DNA of 64,000 bases from Chlorobiaceae bacterium (GCA_013334865.1 JAAXWS010000010.1:1-64000), one strand, 5' to 3'; numbered from the stretch's first letter, positions 38,038 to 46,329 are shown. Numbers and translations: made by a program. The notes: generated from the sequence alone by a model not told the origin.

Positions 38038-38808
38038 TTATCGGTCGGTGGTCGCCCAGGTCAGGACGTCACCGGCAGCGTTCGCAAAGCCCTGGAAATC
38101 GAACTCGGGAATCATGTAGTCGTCGTTCTTCCCACTGAACGACAGCTTGGACCCGATGCAGGCGTGCAGCGTGAGCACCAGCGCCTTGCCCTGGAACGGG
38201 AAGTACAGGTCGGCCTGAAACTGCGGAGCATACCCCATCAGCTGGTTCGTGACCGTGCTCTTGACTGCCGAGCTCGACGTCGCCGTGTACTGGAAGTCGA
38301 TGTACACCTTGGCTCCGGCATCCGCTGCGGCAAACGTGTACACTCCGGCCGAAACCGAATACTGCCCAACCGCCGGACTGTTCGACACCCGCGTCATGGC
38401 CAGGCCAGCCGCATCCCTCACTCCAAGATTCTCGGCCCACGTACCGGACCCCGGCACCGTCGGGGTGATGGTGTAGGGACCGGGAGCCGTCGGGACCACG
38501 CTGCCCGCGATGTCGTTGTTGATGGACAGGATCCCGCTGGTGAGCGTCTGGCCGAAAAAGAGGCTGTTGAACAGGCCGCCGTTGATGCGGGCCGCCTTCG
38601 ACTTCCCGGAAATCGTGCCCTTGGTACGGCCCACGGCCACCGGGAACTGCTTGTTGCCGTACAGCGGCTTGTTGTCGAAGCTGATCTCGACGGACCCCTC
38701 CTGAAGCTCGCCAAACTGCAAGGGCGTCGGCGTGGTCACCGCGGCCCCGCCGGCATCCGACAGCGGCGTGCCGTAGATGATGCCCGACCCGAAAACATAC
38801 TGTGCCAT
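38038..38808 (-). CDS. Major tail tube protein
   Basis: 256 residues starting MAQYVFGSGIIYGTPL. GELQEGSVEISFDNKPLYGNKQFPVAV followed by GTISGKSKAARINGG is the pattern of siphophage tube proteins (beta-barrel with an extended loop). The end QADLYFPFQGKALVLTL ... YMIPEFDFQGFANAAGD fits too. It lies just upstream of the tail chaperones. Confidence 0.85.
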   Translation of the reverse strand: MAQYVFGSGIIYGTPLSDAGGAAVTTPTPLQFGELQEGSVEISFDNKPLYGNKQFPVAVGRTKGTISGKSKAARINGGLFNSLFFGQTLTSGILSINNDIAGSVVPTAPGPYTITPTVPGSGTWAENLGVRDAAGLAMTRVSNSPAVGQYSVSAGVYTFAAADAGAKVYIDFQYTATSSSAVKSTVTNQLMGYAPQFQADLYFPFQGKALVLTLHACIGSKLSFSGKNDDYMIPEFDFQGFANAAGDVLTWATTDR

Positions 38809-38826
38809 GATTTTCTCGTTTTATGG

Positions 38827-39252
38827 TTAGTCAGCGGATACTGTCTTGATGACGAAGTGCGCCCCGCCCTGGTTCTCCAGCGCCCCGTCGTCGATCTCTA
38901 TCGTCCCGTCAATCCAGCAATGGTACACCGTCCCGCCGAGCGAGTTCCTGCCACCCGCATCGGCGCGAAACGCCTCGGCTACGCTATCGAGGATAGGGTT
39001 GATCTTCTCGGTGGCCGACATGGACGGATCGGTCTCGTGCACATACAGGAAGACCTCGTAGGCTCGCTCGTACCTGGTGGCCGCGCCGGCAACCGGCTGC
39101 GACAGCGACTCGTCGCCCTTCACCAGGAACATCGCGGGCTGCTCCACCGGAGGCACCTCGGTCACCAACCTCAGGCGCTTGCTCGCGGTCCTGATGCCGG
39201 CCACCCCTGCCAGAAGGGCGAAGATCGCCGAATACTGCGCGTTCCTGCTCAT
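38827..39252 (-). CDS. Tail completion / minor tail protein
   Basis: 141 residues starting MSRNAQYSAIFALLAGVAG. The body (AMFLVKGDESLSQPVAGAATRYERAYEVFLYVH) and length fit proteins at the head-tail completion position before the tube gene. Family name not certain (DUF3168-like or related). The longer open frame to 39390 lies within the upstream gene. Confidence 0.65.
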   Translation of the reverse strand: MSRNAQYSAIFALLAGVAGIRTASKRLRLVTEVPPVEQPAMFLVKGDESLSQPVAGAATRYERAYEVFLYVHETDPSMSATEKINPILDSVAEAFRADAGGRNSLGGTVYHCWIDGTIEIDDGALENQGGAHFVIKTVSAD

Positions 39253-39254
39253 GC

Positions 39255-39713
39255 TTACCCCCTCTGGATTTCGGACAACGACGCTACCGCCGCCCGCCTG
39301 ATCTCTTCCCGGATCCCCGGGGCAAGTTCCCGCATCGAGCTTCGCAGGAACGACCGCTCCGGCATCCGGACCATCTTCGTGACAATCCATCGGCCATCGA
39401 TCTGGAAGCGGAGCGCTTTCTTCGTCTTCGGCCGGATCACGCCGCCGAACTCGTGGATCCGCCCATACTCCACATTGGTGCCGACCACGGCGATGGCCTG
39501 CGTCGGGCCGAACTCGTATTCGGCGTGGATCGAGCGACGCAACCGGCCAGTCCTCACGTTCAGCACCTCGCCCGACAGTTTCTCCTTCACCCGGCTCACC
39601 AACTTCAGGGAAACCCTCATCACGGCCTTATGCACCGCCGTGGTCATGAACGGTCCAGCATGAGCGAACCTGGCGCCGAGGTCCTCGCCCTTGATGATCT
39701 CGCCGGTAATCAT
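39255..39713 (-). CDS. HK97 gp10-type head-tail / neck protein
   Basis: 152 residues. VRTGRLRRSIHAEYEFGPTQ ... VVGTNVEYGRIHEFGG is the clear HK97 gp10/minor tail signature. MPERSFLRSSMRE near the end is also typical. The start at MITGEIIKG overlaps the connector gene by 4 bp. Confidence 0.85.
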   Translation of the reverse strand: MITGEIIKGEDLGARFAHAGPFMTTAVHKAVMRVSLKLVSRVKEKLSGEVLNVRTGRLRRSIHAEYEFGPTQAIAVVGTNVEYGRIHEFGGVIRPKTKKALRFQIDGRWIVTKMVRMPERSFLRSSMRELAPGIREEIRRAAVASLSEIQRG

Positions 39714-40255
39714 CGAACCACCCTCCGGTACTGGTTGAGCAGCAGCCTGACGTGATCCGGCATCTCCTTCTGGCTGAACGACGTCGTCTCCCCGACGGGG
39801 CTGACCTTGCTCATCAAACCGACCCGATCCTTGTTGCGGTACCGGTACGACACCAGTTCCAGGCACGCGTGCGCTATCGCCTCCGGCACGGCCGTCCATC
39901 CCGCCGTATAGTCGATCCGGCAGTTGTTCCGCCCCCAGGCAAAGCAGTAACCGAACAAGAGCAGCCGCCCGTCGTCCAGCAGGTACCCCCGCTCCGTGAT
40001 CTCCCCGGCTTCGGCGATCTCCATACCATCAATCATCACCCGAGTAATCGCCTGCACCGGCGACTGGCGAAACCGGTGCTCGCAGTTTCCCCCACCGCCA
40101 AAAATGTCCGACCAGGGCTTCACCGCTACCGACCGGTCGATGTACGCTTCGATCAACTCGCTCTCCGCGCCGATGATCGACGCAATCAGCGCGTCATCGG
40201 CCGTGCTCTCAATCGAGAGGAACGACTTGACTGCGGCGACGGTGGTCAGGCCCAT
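39710..40255 (-). CDS. Head-tail connector (gp6-like)
   Basis: 181 residues. TTVAAVKSFLSIESTADDALIASIIGAESELIEAYIDR is the helical N-terminus of HK97 gp6/SPP1 gp15-type connectors, followed by a beta segment and the conserved YTAGWTAVPEAIAHACLELVSYRYRN. It sits between capsid and neck genes. Confidence 0.88.
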   Translation of the reverse strand: MGLTTVAAVKSFLSIESTADDALIASIIGAESELIEAYIDRSVAVKPWSDIFGGGGNCEHRFRQSPVQAITRVMIDGMEIAEAGEITERGYLLDDGRLLLFGYCFAWGRNNCRIDYTAGWTAVPEAIAHACLELVSYRYRNKDRVGLMSKVSPVGETTSFSQKEMPDHVRLLLNQYRRVVR

Positions 40256-40261
40256 GCTCCC

Positions 40262-40531
40262 TTACTCCCTGACGGACGACTTCCGCCCTCTTTTTGCGTG
40301 CGGCCTGGCGTCGTCTTCCGCCTCGCCTTCGTCCTCGCCTCCATCGGGCCCGCCTGCCACGGCCTCCGGATCGGGCACGTTCTTGCCGACCGTCAGCAGC
40401 CCGAACGCATACAGGCTCTGCTCAAATGCCGCGGGTACCGCAACGACGCCCTGCTCGTTTGCAATGAACTGCTGCCCTCCGACAGAGACCGTCGTAGTCC
40501 CGTCAGGGCACCTCATCCGTATCATGTCCAT
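40262..40531 (-). CDS. Hypothetical phage structural-cluster protein
   Basis: 89 residues: a short beta-like N-terminal half (MIRMRCPDGTTTVSVGGQQF) and an acidic then basic tail (GGEDEGEAEDD ... KRGRKSS). I do not recognise a family. Position between capsid and connector suggests a small head protein. Confidence 0.6.
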   Translation of the reverse strand: MDMIRMRCPDGTTTVSVGGQQFIANEQGVVAVPAAFEQSLYAFGLLTVGKNVPDPEAVAGGPDGGEDEGEAEDDARPHAKRGRKSSVRE

Positions 40532-40591
40532 GGTTTCGTATGGTTTGCCCCAACCCGAAAGCCGGGGCGGTTTACCGGTTCCTCTCCGACC

Positions 40592-42109
40592 TTACCCGTT
40601 GGCGATGTTGGTGATCACCCCCATCGAGAACGGCGCGTAATGCTGGAGTACGCCATCGGCATAGACGCCGTACTCGTACTTCCGGGTCCTCAGCGGCCAC
40701 TCCAGCTGGTAGTAGTCCTGGCGCATGAGCATCCTGACCACGCTGCCCACATCGGCCAGCGGGTACGGCAGGCTGTCGCTGAACAGCATCATGGTGCCGG
40801 CAGGGAGGTTCGGATGCACCTCAAGCGGCACATACACCCCGGTCGCCTTGTTCAGCACTCGGCCAACCAGCACCCCCGCATCGAGCCTTCCGTTGAAATC
40901 AGGGCCGATCATCTGGCGAAGCATCGGAGCGCCGGCGTTGGCGATGACCTTGGCGCTGATGTTCTTCTGCTCCTGGGCCGAAACGTAGATCTTGGTCGGG
41001 CTCAGGCGATACCGTGTCCAGAGGTACTCAAACGCCTCGTTGAGCTCGGTGATACCAGCCGCGCCGTCCGAGGTCAGCGTCGATCCAGTTCCGGCGGTGC
41101 CGGTAGCCAGAGACTTGATGTAGGCGCCGCTACCGCTCTTCGCAGCCTGGTAGAGCAAGCCGTCGAAGTCGAGCGACGAGGTGGAGTTGTCGGAGTCGGC
41201 CAGAGCCGAAGCAAGTTGTGCCGCCGCACCTGCAGCCGCCGTCAACACCACGCTGTTGATTGACGTGACCGCAGCAAGGCGCTCCGTTCCGGCAGTCGTG
41301 CCGAGGTACCAGGCATACCCAACCGCACCGTTGACCGCCGCAACCGTGGCGCTGATCTTCTGGTTGGCCGCCGTAGTGGTGACCGTGACCGCCGAAGACT
41401 TCCGGGCGCTGCCGCCGCCGAAGGTGTCCGTGGTGCCGTCGGCGTTGGTCCTGGTGATCTGACCGGGGACATCAGCCGTTGCCGCATCGAAATACTCGCC
41501 CATGCTGCCGTTGTTCACGCCCACCACGTCGAGATACGCCTGGATGCCAAGCGCGATACAGATGACGCGGTACTCGGTCGCGTCGGCGAGGGACCCACCA
41601 GCAGAAACCGCGAGCGTCGGGTTCGGCGTGGTGCCAAGAGCAACCGAGGTGTTGCCACCCATGATCAGCCGCTCCTCCTGGATCATGGTCGCCTGCAACG
41701 TCTGCAGCACCGCGAGGGCTTTCACGTCCTCGAAGTTCTTGGCGGCGTAGTTGGCCTCGAAGGTCACCGTGTTCTCAAGGCCGAACCCACGGAACGCGGC
41801 CAGATACTCCGCCGATGCGTGGGTGATGATCCCGCCGCGCTTGCCTTCGCTGACGCCCGCGCGCTGCTTACCGGCATTGATGCTGGTGATGGCCTTCCAG
41901 TTGGCCTGGATCGCATACCCGCCCGAGACACGGGCGATGCTGTTGCGAAACGGCGTCATGACCAGATAGAGCTTCTTGGACGGGGCCTCGAGGTTGTAAG
42001 CCTGCAGACCGGTCGTCGCGCTGGACGGCTGGACAAAGCTCTTGATCAGGTCGTCGGGAGACGCCTGCGAAGTCTTCAGAAGGTCGAGAGTCTGCTGCGT
42101 GTCGTTCAT
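40592..42109 (-). CDS. Major capsid protein with an inserted Ig-like domain
   Basis: 505 residues. SKKLYLVMTPFRNSIARVSG and the N-terminal arm, the long helix AAKNFEDVKALAVLQTLQATM, LWTRYRLSPTKIYVSAQEQ and the C-terminal VRMLMRQDYYQLEWPLRTRK read as an HK97-fold capsid of the larger type. About residues 210-300 form a Thr/Ala/Val-rich beta segment (KISATVAAVNGAVGYAWYLG) resembling an Ig/Fn3-like insertion. It follows the protease/scaffold gene, as expected. Confidence 0.85.
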   Translation of the reverse strand: MNDTQQTLDLLKTSQASPDDLIKSFVQPSSATTGLQAYNLEAPSKKLYLVMTPFRNSIARVSGGYAIQANWKAITSINAGKQRAGVSEGKRGGIITHASAEYLAAFRGFGLENTVTFEANYAAKNFEDVKALAVLQTLQATMIQEERLIMGGNTSVALGTTPNPTLAVSAGGSLADATEYRVICIALGIQAYLDVVGVNNGSMGEYFDAATADVPGQITRTNADGTTDTFGGGSARKSSAVTVTTTAANQKISATVAAVNGAVGYAWYLGTTAGTERLAAVTSINSVVLTAAAGAAAQLASALADSDNSTSSLDFDGLLYQAAKSGSGAYIKSLATGTAGTGSTLTSDGAAGITELNEAFEYLWTRYRLSPTKIYVSAQEQKNISAKVIANAGAPMLRQMIGPDFNGRLDAGVLVGRVLNKATGVYVPLEVHPNLPAGTMMLFSDSLPYPLADVGSVVRMLMRQDYYQLEWPLRTRKYEYGVYADGVLQHYAPFSMGVITNIANG

Positions 42110-42139
42110 GGTCGTAATGGTTTTGTATTGAAAGTGCTC

Positions 42140-43132
42140 TTATCGTGTGACGTACCCGCCGGTGCGATGGATCTTCTTGAGTTCGCTGGCAACCTCGTTC
42201 ACGCTTCCGTCTGCGTTCTTGACGACATCCTCAGTACCGGAAGCCTCATGGCCGACGCTGTCCTCAGCCTTCCCAACAGCCTTCAGCACCGCTTTCGGCG
42301 CCTCGGGCATCTCTTCGAGCCGGTTGATCTTCTCGGCCTGCTTGGCGATGAACTCCGTCACCTCGGCACCCACCTCCGCACCTGCGGCTCCGGCGGCCTT
42401 CATGATCGCATCGTTCGACTCCCGCAATTTCTTGGCCTCCGTCTCCAACTCGTCGTGGCGCTTCTGCAAGTCGCTGAACGACTTCTGCAACTCGTCGGCC
42501 TTTTGGAGGTCATATCCCTCGCCGACCTTTTCCGCCGACCGGCTACCGACCACAACCCCCATGCCGGCGAGGATATCGGCAATCTTCTGGAGCTGTTCGG
42601 CGTTGTTTTGCTGCCCAATCGCTTCGGCGGGTTCATTGGCCTCCTTGCCAGCCGGCGCCCCTGCCGGCTGGCAAGGAGCCTCTGGCTCATCCGCGCCATC
42701 GGCCTTGAACATGGTGAACTTGGCTTCGGGGTTTGCCGGGCGGTCGACAAGACTGATCTCGGAGAGCTTTAGGCCGGTGATCGTGTTCTTCTGCACCTCG
42801 TCGCGCAAGAGGACCTTGCCCCCGATGCTGAACCCCTTGTACACGCCGTGCTGGACCTTCTTGACCGCCTCGCTATCGACGACGTGCGCCCCGAAGTAGG
42901 TGCGCCCGTCTTCCTGCACCTCGATCTCGATGGCAGTGCCTGCTGCCTTCGTCGCATCGTGCATCTCGCGCACCGCGCCGAAAGCCATGTAGTCGGGAAT
43001 CGCGGCCTTCATGGCCTCGCTGGAGACAACCTCGCCGGAAGAGTCGACGACCTCGCTGGAGGCATAGCCCCAGACCTTGATTGTGCCGTCGTCCTGAGGC
43101 TCGGTCTTTTCAATGGATCCGTAAATCTTCAT
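42140..43132 (-). CDS. Prohead protease (XkdF-like) fused to a scaffold-like tail
   Basis: 330 residues. The first ~150 form a phage serine protease domain of the XkdF/U35 type: KIYGSIEKTEPQDDGTIKVW, YKGFSIGGKVLL and GLKLSEISLVDRPANPEA. The C-terminal half is a charged coiled coil (LQKSFSDLQKRHDELETEAKKL) suited to scaffolding the capsid before cleavage. It is preceded by a promoter-like phage motif at 43191 and by the 7-kb accessory block. Confidence 0.88.
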   Translation of the reverse strand: MKIYGSIEKTEPQDDGTIKVWGYASSEVVDSSGEVVSSEAMKAAIPDYMAFGAVREMHDATKAAGTAIEIEVQEDGRTYFGAHVVDSEAVKKVQHGVYKGFSIGGKVLLRDEVQKNTITGLKLSEISLVDRPANPEAKFTMFKADGADEPEAPCQPAGAPAGKEANEPAEAIGQQNNAEQLQKIADILAGMGVVVGSRSAEKVGEGYDLQKADELQKSFSDLQKRHDELETEAKKLRESNDAIMKAAGAAGAEVGAEVTEFIAKQAEKINRLEEMPEAPKAVLKAVGKAEDSVGHEASGTEDVVKNADGSVNEVASELKKIHRTGGYVTR

Positions 43133-43164
43133 GCTGGAAGTGGTTGGTTTTCGAGCTTTTCCTC

Positions 43165-43202
43165 GAAACTATGCAACGCCAAACCGGAGATTTACGGACA
43201 AA
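43165..43202 (-). promoter_or_regulatory. Phage promoter motif copy 2 (upstream of protease-capsid genes)
   Basis: Minus-strand TTTGTCCGTAAA (43202-43191) followed after 19 bp by TAGTTT, 35-60 bp before the protease start. Same element as at 28436 and 57277. Confidence 0.6.
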
Positions 43203-43227
43203 GTGAGGGAGGGGCTGGGTGGGAAGA

Positions 43228-43255
43228 ATAAAAAAGCCCGGAGTGAATCCGGGCT
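43228..43255 (-). terminator. Terminator between accessory block and capsid operon
   Basis: Minus strand AGCCCGGA (43255-43248), a five-base loop, TCCGGGCT (43242-43235), then TTTTATT. It insulates the capsid operon from minus-strand transcription of the accessory block. Confidence 0.85.
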
Positions 43256-43372
43256 AGATTGAGATGAGTGTGAAGATTATGGGTGATACTCCAAGTGGAC
43301 ACAACGCATATTTTGAACCTTAGCCTATGACATTGTCCGGTCCATGTGGACTCCAAAATAAAAGTTAAGGGT

Positions 43373-43479
43373 ATCTAACATTTGCTTAACCTGCGAGGCG
43401 TACATGGCGCGATTCTTGCCAAGCGAAGCGACAGCAAGAATCGTGACATAGCCGAGTCAGGTTGAAGCGGTTGTTGTAC
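43373..43479 (-). repeat. attC-like integron cassette recombination site
   Basis: Reading the minus strand: GTACAAC (43479-43473), spacer AACC, GCTTCAACC, an imperfect hairpin stem ending CGATTCTTGC / GCAAGAATCG (43443-43434 and 43419-43410), GGTTAAGC, spacer AAAT, GTTAGAT (43379-43373). GTTAGAT is a perfect GTTRRRY R' box; GTACAAC matches RYYYAAC at 6 of 7. The inner boxes pair with one unpaired extra base (the C of GCTTCAACC), as in attC sites. Total 107 bp. The preceding minus-strand ORF ends inside it, as in gene cassettes. Confidence 0.6.
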
Positions 43480-43696
43480 AGAAGCCCGCCACGACTATAT
43501 CGCCTGAGCCAAGGATGGCGAAGGCGATAATGTAACTCATAGCCTGTAGACTTATAGCCTTCTTTTGTGGAGCTTGGTAGAATTTAATGGGTCGCTCACC
43601 GGTAAAATACATCACTGTCATATTGCCATGTTGAGCTTCCCGCAGTAAAACAGGATTCGGGTCCGGTAGCTTTCGAAGCTGTGGAACCGAGGCCAA
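43457..43696 (-). CDS. Small cassette-borne ORF, unknown function
   Basis: 79 residues from a TTG start; stop codon lies within the attC-like site. It has a polar N-terminus (PQLRKLPDPNPVLLREAQHG) and one hydrophobic segment (AMSYIIAFAILGSGDIVVAG). I do not recognise it. The start is weak and the ORF could be the remains of a longer gene. Confidence 0.4.
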   Translation of the reverse strand: MASVPQLRKLPDPNPVLLREAQHGNMTVMYFTGERPIKFYQAPQKKAISLQAMSYIIAFAILGSGDIVVAGFCTTTAST

Positions 43697-43757
43697 GAAG
43701 CTGCTGGTAATGAGATGTCAGGGATTCCATAACGGTACTGCGGGTTGGATTGGTGAG

Positions 43758-43776
43758 GCTTGAGACTACGTCAAGC
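43758..43776. promoter_or_regulatory. Palindrome upstream of the R-M control gene (candidate C-box)
   Basis: GCTTGA (43758-43763), seven bases, TCAAGC (43771-43776), about 54 bp before the start of the XRE controller. Restriction-modification controller proteins bind such dyads to time endonuclease expression. Confidence 0.4.
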
Positions 43777-43829
43777 TATCCATTTCCTCCCGCATTCCCA
43801 CTAAATTCAGCGAAGAACCAAATCATTAT

Positions 43830-44051
43830 ATGAAAACCGACTTAGAGCAGTTTGGCATTGCCTTGCAGCGCTTCCGAAAAGAACAAGGCTTATCACAAGA
43901 AAAGTTAGCTGAACTTACCGATTTACATCGAACCTATATTAGTGATCTTGAACGTGCTCAAAGAAATCCAACACTTACAACGTTGTCAAAAATAGCAAAA
44001 GCACTCTCAATAAGCATTTCAACTTTAGTAAAGGATGTAGGAAATGAGTAA
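43830..44051 (+). CDS. XRE-family controller protein of the R-M system
   Basis: 73 residues forming one helix-turn-helix domain: LQRFRKEQGLSQEKLAELTD and RTYISDLERAQRNPTLTT are textbook Xre/C-protein sequence. It overlaps the endonuclease gene by 8 bp, so the two are translated together, as in R-M systems where the C protein delays endonuclease production. AT-rich, unlike the phage genes. Confidence 0.88.
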   Translation: MKTDLEQFGIALQRFRKEQGLSQEKLAELTDLHRTYISDLERAQRNPTLTTLSKIAKALSISISTLVKDVGNE

Positions 44052-44781
44052 CTTCTCGAATCAGGATCAGTTGAAGGCCATAGCGGAAATTATTACCGGT
44101 TATACAAGGACACCTTTTGCACTTGATTCAATTCCTGGTGCTTTTATGGAAAATGTTCTTGCAAGTGTACGAAATGCTGTTTCATTAAACACTTATGACT
44201 TCATTGATGTTTATGACGAAGCCAACAAAATTGGTTGGCAAGTAAAATCTACTAAAGATTCTACACCTGTCACATGGAAGAGAGCCAAAATTGCAAATGC
44301 AGAAAGCCTAATTAGGGATTCAAAAGAATCAAAAGAGGGTTTACAGAAACTAGGCAACGCTATTATTGATTTTTGCAATCATCATGCAAAGGAAAGCATA
44401 GATTTATATGGCTTAAAAGAAATCCACTACTCACGACTGGTTTTATTTGAAGAGCGCAAAGTGCTTTATTTTGAGCGACGGCTCTGTACAAAAGAAAACC
44501 CAATAATATTTACTCCTAGTGATTTTACTTGGGAATGGTCTACTCCAAAAGTAACAATAAAAAAGGAACAACTTCCAGCTCTTCACGGAAGACACATTAA
44601 AACAGATACAAAATGGTTTGCATGGCACGGCCTTGGTGAAAATCAATTGCATTTCAGTGGCGAAAAACACTGGTGGCCAAAACCAGATAATAAGTCATTT
44701 ATTGAGTTTAATTTCCCCTCAGCAGAGGAGCGATTAACTCAAAAAGAGTTCATAGCATTGCTTAGGAGTCTATCTAAGTAA
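44044..44781 (+). CDS. Type II restriction endonuclease (PD-(D/E)xK candidate)
   Basis: 245 residues. TYDFIDVYDEANKIGWQVKSTKD fits the PD-(D/E)xK active site (acidic residue, then Q-x-K at WQVKS). EERKVLYFERRLC and the C-terminal WPKPDNKSFIEFNF have no further recognisable motif. Coupling to the controller and convergence with a cytosine methyltransferase support the assignment. Cut site unknown. Its 3' end overlaps that of the methyltransferase by 12 bp on opposite strands. Confidence 0.8.
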   Translation: MSNFSNQDQLKAIAEIITGYTRTPFALDSIPGAFMENVLASVRNAVSLNTYDFIDVYDEANKIGWQVKSTKDSTPVTWKRAKIANAESLIRDSKESKEGLQKLGNAIIDFCNHHAKESIDLYGLKEIHYSRLVLFEERKVLYFERRLCTKENPIIFTPSDFTWEWSTPKVTIKKEQLPALHGRHIKTDTKWFAWHGLGENQLHFSGEKHWWPKPDNKSFIEFNFPSAEERLTQKEFIALLRSLSK

Positions 44782-45852
44782 GCTAGCAGCCATTGTTTTT
44801 GCAAGAAGTGGTGGAACAGAATTTCCAATCTGGCCAGCTTGATCATTATAGGAGCCAATAAACTCAAAGCTATCCGGGTAACTATGCAAACGGGCTGCTT
44901 CTCTTATAGTAATAATTCTCTTATCTACAGGATGTCCCCACCTTCCAGAACCTGGATGAAATACCCATCGAGTAATAGTTGGGCAGACCATATCTTTTGT
45001 TAGAATACCATAAGCGCCACTGTAACCGCCCTTTGGCCTCAGGTGATTAGGTAAGTCTTTTATGCCTTGACCCGGCTCAAGACTACGTAGTCTTTGATCC
45101 TGCGTAGGTTGTAGCTTTCGTGCTTTATGATTGTATAATACTCCACTAGTATTTCTGAGACTCTTTTGATAATCATTTAGGGGTTCTTTATCATAGATTG
45201 TTGCTTCTTGCCCCTGCTCTAAGCTTGGTAAATCACTTATTGCATCCCATACATTGATATAACAGTTACCAAAGTCAAATCCATTTGACTTTTCAAAATG
45301 AGTTTGAGCCGGTGGTTTTATTTTTTCACCATCGCGACGTGCAATAAAAAAGGCTCTACGACGTTTCTGGGGAACACCATAATCTGCTGCATTATGGACA
45401 TCATGAAAAACAGAGTAACCAAGCATTATTAGGTAATTCTCGATAGTAGCTGTATATTGGGAATCAAAACCATTTCGCATTTCTGCAACATTTTCGATTA
45501 GAACAAATTCTGGGTATATTTCTTCACAATATTTTAAATATGTATATATAAGCTGGTTATTTTCGCTATCGGCATTTCTTTTTGAGCGTGGTACATTTTT
45601 GCTAAAACCTTGACATGGTGGGCCACCAACCAGAAGTTTCAGTTCACCCTTCTTTAGCCCTAAATCAGATAAAAGCTTCTGTGGAGTTAATATACGTAAA
45701 TCCTCACAATATGACTTTGCCTTTACGAAATTATGAGTAAATGTCCTAATGTAGTTTTCTTCGATATCAATGCCTGCTCTAATGGTAAACCCAGCCATCT
45801 GAAGGCCTAACGAAATACCTCCACAGCCACAAAAAAGATCAATTGCATCCAT
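44770..45852 (-). CDS. C5-cytosine DNA methyltransferase (Dcm family)
   Basis: About 360 residues. AIDLFCGCGGISLGLQMAGF is motif I, GGPPCQGFS (about 75) carries the catalytic Cys of motif IV, VLIENVAEM is motif VI, KRRRAFFIARRDG is motif VIII, and QIGNSVPPLLAKTMA is motif X. A target-recognition region (about 200-300) lies between VIII and IX. It protects host DNA from the paired endonuclease. The ATG at 45852 is chosen; 45864 is another ATG and the open frame reaches a TTG at 45882. Confidence 0.93.
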   Translation of the reverse strand: MDAIDLFCGCGGISLGLQMAGFTIRAGIDIEENYIRTFTHNFVKAKSYCEDLRILTPQKLLSDLGLKKGELKLLVGGPPCQGFSKNVPRSKRNADSENNQLIYTYLKYCEEIYPEFVLIENVAEMRNGFDSQYTATIENYLIMLGYSVFHDVHNAADYGVPQKRRRAFFIARRDGEKIKPPAQTHFEKSNGFDFGNCYINVWDAISDLPSLEQGQEATIYDKEPLNDYQKSLRNTSGVLYNHKARKLQPTQDQRLRSLEPGQGIKDLPNHLRPKGGYSGAYGILTKDMVCPTITRWVFHPGSGRWGHPVDKRIITIREAARLHSYPDSFEFIGSYNDQAGQIGNSVPPLLAKTMAASLLR

Positions 45853-45902
45853 ATTCTGTCCCATATCACTTATAGTATTCAATTATTAAGTTGTTGTCAA
45901 GT

Positions 45903-45984
45903 ATAGGCCCGCGCCACGGATGGCGCGAGCGTAGAACCAGGTGCGGGCCGGTGCGCCGATAGGCGCATCTGTACAACATTGTTT
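45903..45984. repeat. GC-rich multi-palindrome element beside the R-M system
   Basis: GGCCCGC ... GCGGGCC encloses GCGCC-ACGGAT-GGCGC and is followed by GTGCGCC-GATA-GGCGCAT, with TGTTGT/ACAACA outside. It looks like a REP-type or mobile-element-end structure and differs sharply in composition from the AT-rich R-M genes. Confidence 0.5.
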
Positions 45985-46110
45985 ATACTGATCCGCCTAA
46001 ACTGCGGATTTTTGAATTTCAGTCCATATAAGACGCAATTGAAACACCGGCAAAATAGCCTCTAAACATCAAACATTTTACAACAAGAGTTTTCCTTACA
46101 TGCAATAACA

Positions 46111-46329
46111 TCACTCCCCCTTTTTATTCTTCTTCACCCGCAGCATCACAACACGCACCCCATCTTTGGTGTAAGCCACCCCACCACCGAACTTCAGGTA
46201 ATGCGTCCCTTCTTCAAGCACGGGAGGGTACTCGTACTTGCCCGCCTTCCGACCCTTGCGGAAATTGAGCAACTGCTGCGACGAATATCCGCTTTTCTCG
46301 ATCAGTTCCTTCTCGCTCAAAAATTCCAT
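46111..46329 (-). CDS. Hypothetical protein with short HTH-like segment
   Basis: 72 residues starting MEFLSEKELIEKSGYSSQQLL. The pattern LIEKSGYSSQQLLNFRKG is reminiscent of a helix-turn-helix or excisionase-like fold, followed by a beta part (THYLKFGGGVAYTKDGVRVV) and a basic tail. No family is recognised. It is downstream of radC on the minus strand. Confidence 0.5.
   Translation of the reverse strand: MEFLSEKELIEKSGYSSQQLLNFRKGRKAGKYEYPPVLEEGTHYLKFGGGVAYTKDGVRVVMLRVKKNKKGE

Noticed and set aside
37666-39663. A 665-codon open frame on + across phage tail genes
   Set aside because: Opposite strand of several recognised phage genes with tight overlaps; no domain in the plus-strand translation.
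45991-46013. Plus-strand terminator ATCCGC-N7-GCGGAT-TTTT
   Set aside because: The hairpin is real, but no plus-strand gene ends before it (the endonuclease ends 1.2 kb upstream), so I do not call it a functional terminator.
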